DNA of 16,290 nt from Pseudomonadota bacterium (GTDB lineage Bacteria; Pseudomonadota; Gammaproteobacteria; Burkholderiales; Burkholderiaceae_C), in the NCBI GenBank assembly GCA_023460715.1, contig JAEWPH010000134.1, forward strand, positions 1 to 16,290, read 5' to 3'. The notes beneath the pieces are model-generated. The model saw only the letters and a program-made list of their open reading frames with translations, searched no databases and was not told the origin of the DNA. Every line of letters begins with the position of its first letter. Position 1 is the first letter of the stretch. Positions 6,382 to 14,248 of the stretch are shown here, one piece after another. The translations under genes and the position numbers were made by a program.

Positions 6382-7314
6382 ATGAACCCCGCCAGCCTCG
6401 TCCGCCTCATCGCCCTGGCCGCCCTCTGGGGCGGCAGCTTCCTGTTCATGCGCATGCTCGTGCCGGTGCTGGGAGCCGTGCCCACCGCCTTCGGCCGCGT
6501 GGCACTGGCGGCCGTGGGGCTGATGGCCCTGGTGGCCGTGGCGCGGCTGCGCCCGGCCAGCGCCTTCCAGGGCAAGCTGGGCGCCGCGCTGGTGCTGGGG
6601 GTGGTGAACTCGGGCATTCCGTTCCTGATGTTCGCGCTGGCCGCACGGGCGCTGCCGGCCGGCTACAGCGCCGTCCTGAACGCGACCACGCCGCTTATGG
6701 GCGTGCTGATCGGCGCGCTGGCCTTCGGCGAGCGCATCACGGCGGTGCGCCTGGGCGGCGTGGTGCTGGGCATGGCGGGCGTGGCCGTGCTGGCCCAGAC
6801 GGGGCCGGTGGCGCCCACGCCCGCGGTGCTGGGCGGCATCGCGGCCTGCCTGGTGGCCACGGCCTGCTACGGCGCGGCGGGCTTTCTCACGCGGCGCTGG
6901 ATCACGGCGCGCGGCGGGCTGGACAGCCGCCTTGTCGCGCTGGGCAGCCAGTGGGGCGCCGTGCTGGCGCTGGCGCCCTTTGCGGCCTGGGAAGTGGTGC
7001 GCCACCCGGGCCTGCCCGCCACGTGGTGGGCGGCACCGCCGGCCGTCTGGGCCGCGCTGGCGGCCATGGGCCTGCTGTGCACGGCCTTCGCGTACGTGCT
7101 GTACTTTCGCCTGATCGCCGACGTGGGCCCTGTCAAGGCGCTCACGGTGACCTTCCTGGTGCCGCTGTTCGGCGTGGCCTGGGGCTGGCTGGTGCTGGGC
7201 GAGGTGGTCACCGGTGCGCATGCGGCCGGCGGCGGGCTGATCGCCTGCGCGCTGTGGCTGGTGCTGCGGCCCGTGCCGGCGGCCCCGGCGCCTTCCTCCG
7301 CGGCCCGAAGCTGA
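6382..7314 (+). CDS. EamA/DMT-superfamily transporter
   Basis: This 310-residue protein starts MNPASLVRLIALAALWGGSF; ATG 6382 puts the first helix at the N-terminus, as is usual. About ten transmembrane segments are visible in two EamA repeats. Repeat 1 has ALWGGSFLFMR and PAGYSAVLNATTPLMGVLIG, then FGERITAVRLGGVVLGMAGV. Repeat 2 has GGIAACLVATACYGAAGF and, near the end, PLFGVAWGWLVLGEVVTGAH. The (A/P)xxxx(P)LfG and LGE motifs are family hallmarks. It is an inner-membrane permease of the RhaT/YdcZ/RarD-like group, commonly exporting amino acids or metabolites; the substrate is unknown. The divergent LysR gene is its probable regulator. No Shine-Dalgarno is evident. Confidence 0.95.
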   Translation: MNPASLVRLIALAALWGGSFLFMRMLVPVLGAVPTAFGRVALAAVGLMALVAVARLRPASAFQGKLGAALVLGVVNSGIPFLMFALAARALPAGYSAVLNATTPLMGVLIGALAFGERITAVRLGGVVLGMAGVAVLAQTGPVAPTPAVLGGIAACLVATACYGAAGFLTRRWITARGGLDSRLVALGSQWGAVLALAPFAAWEVVRHPGLPATWWAAPPAVWAALAAMGLLCTAFAYVLYFRLIADVGPVKALTVTFLVPLFGVAWGWLVLGEVVTGAHAAGGGLIACALWLVLRPVPAAPAPSSAARS

Positions 7315-7430
7315 CGCCCGCCTTGCAACCGCGGCACGGTGGGGGGCTGCCTGAGGCGTGCCTGCAACGTCCCCGGCACAGGCCACCGAATGGCCGGCCT
7401 GCGCCGCTTGCCCGTGGTCATAATGCCGCC

Positions 7431-7913
7431 ATGCCAAACCGCTGGAAACCCAACGTCACCGTGGCCGCCGTCATCGAGCAGGGCGACCGCTTCCTGTTGG
7501 TGGAAGAAGACACGGCCGACGGCCTGCGCCTGAACAATCCCGCGGGGCACCTGGACCCGGGCGAATCGCCCGTCGACGCCTGCGTGCGCGAGGTGCTCGA
7601 AGAAACCGCCTGCGACTTCACGCCGGCCGCGCTAGTGGGCGTGTACCTGAACCGCTTCACCCGCACCCGCACGGGCGACGACATCACCTACCTGCGCTTC
7701 ACCTTCGCCGGCACCGTGGGCGAGCCCCACGCGTGGCGCACGCTGGACGACGGCATCGTGCGCACGGTGTGGATGACCCTCGACGAGATCAAGAGCTGCG
7801 CCGACCGCCACCGCAGCCCGCTGGTGCTGCGCTCCATCGAGGACTACCTGGCCGGCCGGCGCTTTCCGCTGGACATGATCCACACCGACGCGACCGTCAC
7901 CGCGCCGCGCTGA
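7431..7913 (+). CDS. nudJ: NudJ-like Nudix hydrolase
   Basis: This is a 160-residue protein (MPNRWKPNVTVAAVIEQGDR). The Nudix box GX5EX7REUXEEXGU is present from about residue 39: GHLDPGESPVDACV then REVLEETAC. The catalytic metal-binding Glu residues are intact, but the usual Gly after EEx is Ala. Start KPNVTVAAVI, core NNPAGHLDPGE, and end RSPLVLRSIEDYLAGRRFPL followed by DMI match E. coli NudJ (HMP-PP/thiamine pyrophosphate and nucleoside di/triphosphate phosphatase). E. coli nudJ lies directly before mnmA, as it probably did here before the intervening segment appeared. CATAAT at 7419-7424 lies 6 bp before the ATG with no Shine-Dalgarno, so the mRNA may be leaderless. The symbol is by homology and context only. 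Confidence 0.88.
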   Translation: MPNRWKPNVTVAAVIEQGDRFLLVEEDTADGLRLNNPAGHLDPGESPVDACVREVLEETACDFTPAALVGVYLNRFTRTRTGDDITYLRFTFAGTVGEPHAWRTLDDGIVRTVWMTLDEIKSCADRHRSPLVLRSIEDYLAGRRFPLDMIHTDATVTAPR

Positions 7914-7950
7914 GCGGAGCGCAGCGGCGCGGGCGCACGCCCCGCCGCAC

Positions 7951-7975
7951 CTTTCCTTTCCTTTCCTTTCCTTTC
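7951..7975. repeat. Pentanucleotide tandem repeat (CTTTC)5
   Basis: Five perfect copies of CTTTC run from 7951 to 7975, 38 bp after the nudJ stop. They are non-coding on both strands as annotated. Such tracts can change length by slippage, but here no gene or promoter obviously depends on it. Confidence 0.95.
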
Positions 7976-8223
7976 AGTCATCCATCGCGCTGTGAGCGCC
8001 ACGCTGCGGGGAAGATGCGCGGTGCGAAAGCAGGCGTTTCCCTCGGCGCGGGAGCGCAACCCCGCAATGGCATAGCCGAGGGCCTCCGATACCGACGCAC
8101 CCCATTCCAGCGGCAGCCGAGCAAGGGCCGCCCCGCAGCGAGGGCTGCGTCCCCCTGCCCGCCGTGCGCAGCACAGCGAGAGCGGGGGGAAGCGGCGCAG
8201 CCGCTCAGGGGGGTGTTCTTGCT
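7976..8223. repeat. GC-rich intergenic stretch with nested dyads, repeat-like
   Basis: There is no credible gene between nudJ and the Bug gene. A first structure has CCCTCGGC 8040-8047 pairing with GCCGAGGG 8075-8082, and inside it GCGGG 8048-8052 with CCCGC 8061-8065. A second has CCCCCTG 8151-8157 with CAGGGGG 8206-8212, and inside it AGCGGC 8191-8196 with GCCGCT 8200-8205. The end of this stretch (GGGGGGAAGCGGCGCAGCCG, CTCAGGGGGGTGTT) resembles a gene-end repeat that I recall as frequent in Comamonadaceae; that is memory, not a search. It lies 11-75 bp beyond the Bug stop codon on that gene's strand and could end its transcript. Confidence 0.5.
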
Positions 8224-9258
8224 CTAATCCAGCGTCACGCCCGCGCTCTTGATCACGCCGCGCCACTTCTCCACCTCGGTGCGCAGGAACTGCGCCGACG
8301 CGTCGGGCTTGAAGCCCGAGGGCAGCACGCCCATGGCGTCGAGCTTGTCCTTCACGTCGGGTGCGGGCAGCGCCTTGGCGATCTCGGCATACAGCCGGTC
8401 CACGATGGGCTGGGGCGTGCCGGCCGGCACGGCGGCCAGGAACCAGGCGTCGGCCGTGAAGCCCTTCAGGCCGGCTTCGGACATGGTCGGCACATCGGGC
8501 ATGGAGGGCAGCCGCTCGGTGTGCGCCACGGCCAGCGCGCGCACCTTGCCGGCGTTGAGCTGCGAAGCGATCGTCACGGCGGTCAGAAAGCCGAAGTCGG
8601 TCTCACCGGCCACCAGCGACACCACCGACGGGGCGCTGCCCTTGTACGGGATGTGGCTGACCTTCACTTTGGCCTGCATGGCGTACAGCTCGGCGCCCAG
8701 GTGGTTGGGGCCACCCGTGCCGGACGACGGGTAGTTGAGCTTGCCCGGCTGCGCCTGGGCGGCGGCGGTCAGGTCCTTGAGCGAGCGGAACGGGCTTTGC
8801 GCGCCCACGGTCAGCACGAGCGGGCTGCGGGCCACCAGGCTCACGGGCGCGAAGTCGCGCACCGGGTCGTAGGGCAGCTTGTTGTACAGGCCGGGCGCCA
8901 TGGCCATGCAGCCCACGTCGCCCAGGATGACGGTGTAGCCGTCCGGCGGGGCCTTGGCCACCAGGTCGCAGCCGATGGTGCCGTTGGCACCGGGCTTGTT
9001 GTCCACCACCACGGTGGTCTGCAGGCTCTCGCCCATCTTCTGCGCCAGCAGGCGACCCAGGATGTCGGTGGAGCCGCCGGGCGCGAAGGGCACGACCAGC
9101 CGGATCGGCTTGGTCGGGTAGGCGGCGGCGGACGCCTGGGCGTGCACCGTGGGGGCGGCGAAAGCCGTGGCCAACACGGCTGCGGCGGCGGCCAGGGCGC
9201 GTTGCAGGTGCGATGGGCCGGTGGCGTCGGGCGTGCCAGGCAGCGTCTTCTTCTTCAT
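8224..9258 (-). CDS. Bug/TctC-family tripartite tricarboxylate transporter substrate-binding protein
   Basis: This is a 344-residue protein with start ATG at 9258, preceded by GGAGACACATCCCC, a good Shine-Dalgarno. The signal peptide has a long n-region ([14 protein letters not shown]), a hydrophobic Ala-rich core and VHA before QA, with likely cleavage after residue 40. The mature protein starts [20 protein letters not shown], the typical Bug opening. It continues with [27 protein letters not shown], and [16 protein letters not shown]. It would be a periplasmic receptor for a carboxylate or related compound. No TctA/TctB membrane partners are present, which is usual for the many orphan Bug proteins of Burkholderiales. 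It lies on the opposite strand between nudJ and mnmA and looks like an insertion into that pair. Confidence 0.95.
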   Translation of the reverse strand: MKKKTLPGTPDATGPSHLQRALAAAAAVLATAFAAPTVHAQASAAAYPTKPIRLVVPFAPGGSTDILGRLLAQKMGESLQTTVVVDNKPGANGTIGCDLVAKAPPDGYTVILGDVGCMAMAPGLYNKLPYDPVRDFAPVSLVARSPLVLTVGAQSPFRSLKDLTAAAQAQPGKLNYPSSGTGGPNHLGAELYAMQAKVKVSHIPYKGSAPSVVSLVAGETDFGFLTAVTIASQLNAGKVRALAVAHTERLPSMPDVPTMSEAGLKGFTADAWFLAAVPAGTPQPIVDRLYAEIAKALPAPDVKDKLDAMGVLPSGFKPDASAQFLRTEVEKWRGVIKSAGVTLD

Positions 9259-9365
9259 GGGGATGTGTCTCCGGGGTTGAAAGGCGGCGGCAGCATACCA
9301 GCCGGCCGCAGTGGCATCGGGCCCGCGCCGGGCGCGTTGGCGGGCCGGCGGGGATAATCCGCGCC

Positions 9366-10550
9366 ATGACAAAGCACCGGGTGGTGGTGGGCCTGTCGGG
9401 CGGTGTGGATTCCGCCGTGACCGCCCACCTTTTGAAGCAACAAGGCCATGAGGTCGTCGGCATCTTCATGAAGAACTGGGAAGATGACGACGACAGCGAG
9501 TTCTGCTCGTCCAACATCGACTTCGTGGACGCGGCCGCCGTGGCTGACGTGATCGGCATCGAGATCGAGCACGTGAACTTCGCGGCCGACTACAAGGACC
9601 GCGTGTTCGCCGAGTTCCTGCGCGAATACCAGGCCGGCCGCACGCCCAACCCCGACGTGCTGTGCAATGCCGAGATCAAGTTCAAGGCGTTTCTGGACCA
9701 CGCCATGCGCCTGGGGGCCGAGAAGATCGCGACGGGCCATTACGCCCGGGTCCGCCGCGTGGCGGCCGACCCGGGCTCCATGCCCCAGGGGCATGACAGG
9801 ATGGAATCGCACGCGACCGCGCGCGATGGCGCCCTTGAATCGGAGTGGCGGTACGAGCTGCTCAAGGGCCTGGACCCGTCCAAGGACCAGAGCTACTTCC
9901 TGCACCGGCTGAACCAGGCCCAGCTGTCGAAGACGCTGTTCCCCGTGGGCGAACTGCACAAGACCGAGGTGCGGCGCATTGCCGAAGAGATCGGCCTGCC
10001 CAACGCCAAGAAGAAGGATTCCACCGGCATCTGCTTCATCGGCGAGCGGCCGTTCCGCGAGTTCCTGAACCGCTACATCAGCCACGCGCCCGGCCCCATC
10101 CAGGACGACCGCGGCCGCACGCTGGGCAAGCACGTGGGCCTGTCGTTCTATACGCTGGGCCAGCGCCAGGGCCTGGGGATCGGCGGCGTGAAGGACAAGG
10201 GCGCGCAGCGCGGCGGCGGGGAGCACGAGCCGTGGTTTGTGGCCCGCAAGGACCTGGAGAAGAACACGCTGCGCGTGGTGCAGGGGCACGACCATCCCTG
10301 GCTGCTGTCGCACACGCTGGAGGCCGCGGATGCGAGCTGGGTCGCCGGCCACCCGCCTGCGCTGGGCGCCTGCGCCGCCAAGACGCGCTACCGCCAGCAG
10401 GACGCCGCCTGCACCGTGCTGCAGGCCGAGGGCCGCAGCTTCCGCCTGGAGTTCCCCGACGCGCAGTGGGCCGTCACGCCAGGGCAGTCGGCCGTGCTGT
10501 ACGACGGCGAAGTCTGTCTGGGTGGCGGCGTGATTTCGGCCTGCGCCTGA
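9366..10550 (+). CDS. mnmA: tRNA-specific 2-thiouridylase MnmA
   Basis: This 394-residue protein ([20 protein letters not shown]) makes s2U34 in tRNA-Lys, -Glu and -Gln using ATP and sulfur relayed from IscS/Tus. SGGVDS at residues 11-16 is the ATP-pyrophosphatase loop. C100 ([12 protein letters not shown]) and C223 ([20 protein letters not shown]) are the two catalytic cysteines. The C-terminal tRNA-binding part has the conserved [10 protein letters not shown] and [18 protein letters not shown]. It is about 26 residues longer than E. coli MnmA because of an insert at about residues 132-161. ATG 9366 lies 7 bp after GATAAT (9353-9358) with no clear Shine-Dalgarno. It is divergent from the Bug gene with 107 bp between the starts. 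A small dyad (CTGAGC 10547-10552 with GCTCAG 10556-10561) overlaps its stop. Confidence 0.98.
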   Translation: MTKHRVVVGLSGGVDSAVTAHLLKQQGHEVVGIFMKNWEDDDDSEFCSSNIDFVDAAAVADVIGIEIEHVNFAADYKDRVFAEFLREYQAGRTPNPDVLCNAEIKFKAFLDHAMRLGAEKIATGHYARVRRVAADPGSMPQGHDRMESHATARDGALESEWRYELLKGLDPSKDQSYFLHRLNQAQLSKTLFPVGELHKTEVRRIAEEIGLPNAKKKDSTGICFIGERPFREFLNRYISHAPGPIQDDRGRTLGKHVGLSFYTLGQRQGLGIGGVKDKGAQRGGGEHEPWFVARKDLEKNTLRVVQGHDHPWLLSHTLEAADASWVAGHPPALGACAAKTRYRQQDAACTVLQAEGRSFRLEFPDAQWAVTPGQSAVLYDGEVCLGGGVISACA

Positions 10551-11023
10551 GCGCCGCTCAGCGCGCCCTCCCAGGCTTTCGCGCTGCATCGCACTAGCGC
10601 TGCACAAACATGGCCGCGGCCGGTGGCGTGCCGGTGCGGCGGGCCGCGCTCCCTTTCACTGCCTTCGCCTTTCACGATGCCCGCCAGCGCCGATGGCTGG
10701 GCCGTGGCGCCTCTCTGTCCTGACCGGCCTGTCCTGCAGGCGACGCCCCGCCCCCTTGCGCCTTGGGGGTTTCAAGCGCCCAATGCACCGCACAGCGGCG
10801 CGGCCGCAGCGGACACGGCGCCTCCCGGCGGCCAAAGCGCTGCGGGGCAGCAACACTTCTTACGCGGCGCTGACGCGCTTTGAAATCGGCTCACCGGCAG
10901 GCTGCAGGTTTTTCACGCAGCCCGGGGAACTTTGTTTCTAAAGTGGATCGGTTTGTGCCAGCTCAGAGCCGCGAGAGACGGCCGCCGGTGCGATTTCCTC
11001 AACGCATCTCGGAGACAAGCCAC
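10551..11023 (+). promoter_or_regulatory. 473-bp gap before lldP, probably holding its promoter and operator
   Basis: The first 300 bases are GC-rich with no gene I can support. From about 10880 the base composition becomes AT-richer. GGCTGC 10900-10905 and GCAGCC 10917-10922 form a 6-bp dyad around 11 bases. ACTTT 10929-10933 and AAAGT 10940-10944 form a second dyad, which overlaps a TAAAGT (10939-10944) that could be a -10. These may be operators for a lactate-responsive regulator, but no known LldR/PdhR consensus is visible. GGAG at 11011-11014 is a good Shine-Dalgarno for lldP. Confidence 0.35.
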
Positions 11024-12685
11024 ATGATTTGGCAGCAAATTTACGATCCGTTCGGCAATATGGTCATCTCCACCGCGCTCGCCGCGATTCCGGTGGTGGT
11101 CATGCTGGCGGCGCTCGGCTTCTTTCACATCAAGGCGCACATCGCCGCGGGCCTGGGCCTGATCGCCGCGCTCATCGTGGCCATCTTCGCCTACGGCATG
11201 CCCGCCGAGATGGCCGGCCGCGCGGCGCTGTTCGGTGGTTTCACCGGCCTGCTGCCCATCGGCTGGATCGTGCTGAACATCATCTTCCTGCACCAGCTGA
11301 CCGAGCAGAACGGCAGCTTCAAGGTGCTGCAGGATTCGCTTTCGGGCATCACCGAAGACCGCCGCATCCAGCTGCTGCTCATCGCGTTCTGCTTCGGCGC
11401 GTTCTTCGAGGGCGCGGCCGGCTTCGGCACGCCGGTGGCCGTGACGGCCGCCATCCTCATCGGCCTGGGTTTCTCGCCGCTGGCGGCATCGGGCCTGTCC
11501 CTCATCGCCAACACGGCGCCCGTGGCCTTCGGCGCCCTGGGCACGCCCATCATCACGCTGGCCAAGGTGCACGGCTATGACGTGATGGAAGTGACGGCCA
11601 TGGTCGGCCGCCAGCTGCCTTTCTTCTCGCTGCTGGTGCCGTTCTGGCTGATCTGGGCCTTCGCCGGGCGCAAGGGCATGATGGAAATCTGGCCGGCCAT
11701 CCTGGTCACGGGCGTCTCGTTCGCCGTGCCGCAGTTCCTGGTGGCCAACTACATCGGGCCCGAGCTGGTGGACATCATCGCGGCCATCGTCTCCATGGTC
11801 AGCCTCACGCTGTTCCTGCGCGTGTGGAAGCCCAAGAAGGTGTGGACGTCTCCTTCGCTGCGCGGCAACGATGTGAGCGCGTCGGAAGCCAAGCCGCCGC
11901 AGCCCGTGGTGGCCCACAGCCGTGCCGAGCTGGTCGCTGCCTGGATGCCCTGGGTCATCCTGTCGGTGTTCGTGTTCATCTGGGGCCTGCCGCCCGTGAA
12001 GGCCTGGCTCAACAGCCTGTTCGCCCCGGCCTTCCCCATGGGCGGCCTGCACAACCTGATCGAGAAGGTGCCGCCCGTGGTGCCGCAGCCCACCAAGGAG
12101 GGCGCGGTCTACACGCTGAACCTGCTGTCGGCCACCGGCACGGCGATTCTGCTGTCGGCCATCGTCAGCGCGTTCTTCATGAAGTACAACCCGGTCGCCA
12201 TCGTGCGCACCTTCTTCAAGACGATCTGGCTGGTGAAGTATTCGCTGCTCACCATCGTGCTGATGCTGGCGCTGGGCACGCTCACCCGCTACTCGGGCAC
12301 CGACACCACGCTGGGCCTGGCGTTCGCCAACACGGGCGTGTTCTACCCGTTCTTCGGCACGCTGATGGGCTGGCTGGGCGTGGCGCTCACCGGGTCCGAC
12401 ACTGCCTCGAACGTGCTCTTCGGCGGCATGCAGAAGGTGGCGGCCGAGCAGCTGGGCCTGTCGCCCAACCTGATGGGCGCGGCCAACAGCTCGGGTGGGG
12501 TGATGGGCAAGATGATCGACGCGCAGTCCATCGTGGTGGCCTCCACCGCCACGCGCTGGTTCAACAAGGAAGGCATCATCCTGCGCTACGTGTTTTTCCA
12601 CTCCATCGCGCTGGCCTGCCTGGTCGGCCTGTACGTGACGCTGCAGGCGTATGTCTGGCCGTTCTCGCTGATGGTGGTGCGCTGA
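11024..12685 (+). CDS. lldP: L-lactate permease LldP
   Basis: This is a 553-residue protein, close to the 551 of E. coli LldP. It starts MIWQQIYDPFGNMVISTALA after GGAGACAAGCCAC, a clear Shine-Dalgarno. It is an inner-membrane lactate:proton symporter of the LctP family with about 12-14 transmembrane segments. Family marks include FCFGAFFEGAAGFGTPVAVT and NTAPVAFGALGTPII in the first half. The second half has LTRYSGTDTTLGLAFANTG and LTGSDTASNVLFGGMQ, followed by GAANSSGGVMGKMIDAQSIV. A charged cytoplasmic loop of about 50 residues (VWKPKKVWTSPS onward) separates the halves. No lactate dehydrogenase gene (lldD, dld, lldEFG) is next to it here, so it is a single unit closed by the terminator at 12774. 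Confidence 0.96.
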   Translation: MIWQQIYDPFGNMVISTALAAIPVVVMLAALGFFHIKAHIAAGLGLIAALIVAIFAYGMPAEMAGRAALFGGFTGLLPIGWIVLNIIFLHQLTEQNGSFKVLQDSLSGITEDRRIQLLLIAFCFGAFFEGAAGFGTPVAVTAAILIGLGFSPLAASGLSLIANTAPVAFGALGTPIITLAKVHGYDVMEVTAMVGRQLPFFSLLVPFWLIWAFAGRKGMMEIWPAILVTGVSFAVPQFLVANYIGPELVDIIAAIVSMVSLTLFLRVWKPKKVWTSPSLRGNDVSASEAKPPQPVVAHSRAELVAAWMPWVILSVFVFIWGLPPVKAWLNSLFAPAFPMGGLHNLIEKVPPVVPQPTKEGAVYTLNLLSATGTAILLSAIVSAFFMKYNPVAIVRTFFKTIWLVKYSLLTIVLMLALGTLTRYSGTDTTLGLAFANTGVFYPFFGTLMGWLGVALTGSDTASNVLFGGMQKVAAEQLGLSPNLMGAANSSGGVMGKMIDAQSIVVASTATRWFNKEGIILRYVFFHSIALACLVGLYVTLQAYVWPFSLMVVR

Positions 12686-12773
12686 GCGAGCAGCGCTGCA
12701 CCGCAGTTCCGGCCCCATCGGCCGCTCAGCGCAGGGGAATGAATCAGTGCAGGCAGCGATGGGATCGATAGCA

Positions 12774-12799
12774 AAAAGGGCGCCGTATGGCGCCCTTTT
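12774..12799 (+). terminator. Rho-independent terminator after lldP
   Basis: AAAAGGGCGCC 12774-12784 and GGCGCCCTTTT 12789-12799 form a perfect 11-bp stem with loop GTAT and a short T run. It is nearly symmetric, so it may also act on transcripts from the other strand. It lies 88 bp after the lldP stop. Confidence 0.9.
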
Positions 12800-12918
12800 G
12801 TCATCCAGGACCGGCGGTGCCGCGGGGGTTCGTTCGGGCCGCGGCAGCCGGTCTGGGGCCTCAGGCGATGCCTGGCCCGCCACGGATCATGGGGAAAACA
12901 GCGCGCGGTGCCCGTCCA

Positions 12919-12948
12919 ATAAGCGCAATCAGCTATTGAAAATATAGC
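12919..12948 (-). repeat. AT-rich palindromic intergenic element, copy 2 (half element)
   Basis: Read on the minus strand this is GCTATATTTTCAATAGCTG followed by ATTGCGCTTAT. Aligned without gaps to the first 30 bases of copy 1 at 5278-5307 I count 21 identities, including GCTAT, AATAGCTG and CGCTT. GCTAT 12932-12936 and ATAGC 12944-12948 form a small hairpin. It lies 35 bp downstream of the ilvA stop codon and is oriented with ilvA, just as copy 1 is oriented with the GNAT gene. The matching right arm is not seen. The flanks 12800-12918 and 12949-12982 show nothing else I can support. Confidence 0.6.
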
Positions 12949-12982
12949 AATGGCGCGGCGGCGGGCCGCCCCGCAGGTCCGG

Positions 12983-14182
12983 TCAGATCAGCTGCGCTTC
13001 CATCTGCGCGGCGCGCAGCGCCTCCAGCACCTGCTGCACATGCGCCTGGCCGCGGGTCTGCAGCACCAGTTCGATCTCGACGTTCTGCGCCGCCAGCAGC
13101 GTGAAGGCGCGCTGGTGGTGCACCTCTTCGATGTTGGCGCCGGCCTCGGCCACGGTGGCGGTGATGCGGGCCAGCACGCCGGGCACGTCGCGGGCGCTGA
13201 CCTTGATGCGCGCCAGCCGGCCCGAGCGCACCATGCCGCGCTCGATGATGGCGGCCAGCAGCAGCGGGTCGATGTTGCCGCCGCTGAGCACCAGGCCCAC
13301 GCGCTTGCCGCGGAAGCGCTCGGGGTGGCGCACCAGCGCGGCCAGGCCGGCGGCGCCCGCGCCCTCCACCAGCGTCTTCTCGATCTCCAGCAGCATCAGC
13401 ACGGCCTGCTCGATGTCGCCCTCGTCCACCAGCAGCAGGTCGTCCACCAGGCGGGCCACCACCTCTTGCGTGATCTTGCCGGCCGTGCCCACGGCGATGC
13501 CCTCGGCGATGGTGGAGGTGCCCATGGGGTGCTGCGCGCCCTGCACGGCGTTGAGCATGGAAGGAAAGCGCACCGTCTGCACGCCCACGATCTCGATGGA
13601 CGGCTGCAGCGCCTTGGCTGCCGTGGCCATGCCGGCGATCAGCCCGCCGCCGCCGACCGAGATCACCAGCGCGTCCAGATCGGGTACGGCGCGCAGCATC
13701 TCCAGGGCGACCGTGCCCTGGCCGGCCGCGATGGCCTCGTCGTCGTACGGGTGCACGAAGACCAGGCCGCGTTCCTCGGCCAGCGCATAGGCGTGCTGGC
13801 GGGCGGCCTCCAGCGTGTCGCCGTGCAGCACCACCTCGGCCCCGAAGCCGCGCGTGCGCTCCACTTTCACGCCGGGCGTGAAGCGCGGCATGACGATCAC
13901 CGCGCGCACGCCCAGCCGCTGCGCATGGTAGGCCACGCCCTGGGCGTGGTTGCCGGCGCTCATGGCGACCACGCCGCGCTGGCGCTCCTCGGCCGAGAGC
14001 TGGCCCAGCTTGTTGCTGGCACCGCGCTCCTTGAACGAGGCGGTGAACTGCAGGTTCTCGAACTTGAGGAACACCTGCGCGCCGACGATCTGCGAGAGCG
14101 TCTGGGATTCCACGCAGGGCGTGTCGAGCACCTGGCCCTGGAGCCGCGCGGCGGCGGCCTGGATGTCTTGAAGGCTGAGCAT
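12983..14182 (-). CDS. ilvA: Threonine ammonia-lyase (threonine dehydratase), short form with C-terminal ACT domain
   Basis: This 399-residue cytoplasmic PLP enzyme converts threonine (or serine) to 2-oxobutyrate (or pyruvate) and ammonia, feeding isoleucine synthesis or catabolism. Start MLSLQDIQAAAARLQGQVLD is chosen at ATG 14182; an upstream ATG in frame adds only 11 unlike residues. K51 in TASFKERGASNK is the Schiff-base lysine. SAGNHAQGVA and the glycine loop SVGGGGLIAG bind substrate and PLP phosphate. Residues about 325-399 (DVPGVLARITATVAEAGANI) form one ACT domain, suggesting allosteric control by an amino acid. Length fits the TdcB-plus-ACT form of about 400 residues, not the 514-residue E. 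coli IlvA with a larger regulatory domain. CACAAT lies 7 bp before the ATG with no Shine-Dalgarno. Confidence 0.94.
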   Translation of the reverse strand: MLSLQDIQAAAARLQGQVLDTPCVESQTLSQIVGAQVFLKFENLQFTASFKERGASNKLGQLSAEERQRGVVAMSAGNHAQGVAYHAQRLGVRAVIVMPRFTPGVKVERTRGFGAEVVLHGDTLEAARQHAYALAEERGLVFVHPYDDEAIAAGQGTVALEMLRAVPDLDALVISVGGGGLIAGMATAAKALQPSIEIVGVQTVRFPSMLNAVQGAQHPMGTSTIAEGIAVGTAGKITQEVVARLVDDLLLVDEGDIEQAVLMLLEIEKTLVEGAGAAGLAALVRHPERFRGKRVGLVLSGGNIDPLLLAAIIERGMVRSGRLARIKVSARDVPGVLARITATVAEAGANIEEVHHQRAFTLLAAQNVEIELVLQTRGQAHVQQVLEALRAAQMEAQLI

Positions 14183-14248
14183 GGGGCTGATTGTGGCGCA
14201 GGCCGCGCGGCCCACCGGCCCTGTCTAGCGATCCCTCGATACCGTCGC

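Noticed and set aside
8164..9357. Plus-strand open frame of 397 codons opposite the Bug gene
   Set aside because: It is antisense to a protein with a signal peptide and family motifs, and its product is Gly/His/Arg-rich without recognisable domains.
9255..10607. Minus-strand open frame of 450 codons opposite mnmA
   Set aside because: It is antisense to a gene of certain identity and has no motif support.
10623..10883. Possible small gene of 86 codons before lldP
   Set aside because: Pro/Ala/Gly-rich translation without a Shine-Dalgarno, membrane segment or motif; its base composition looks non-coding.
10913..12883. Minus-strand open frame of 656 codons opposite lldP
   Set aside because: The translation is almost all Arg, His, Gln, Asp and Gly with no fold-like pattern, and it is antisense to a clear permease.
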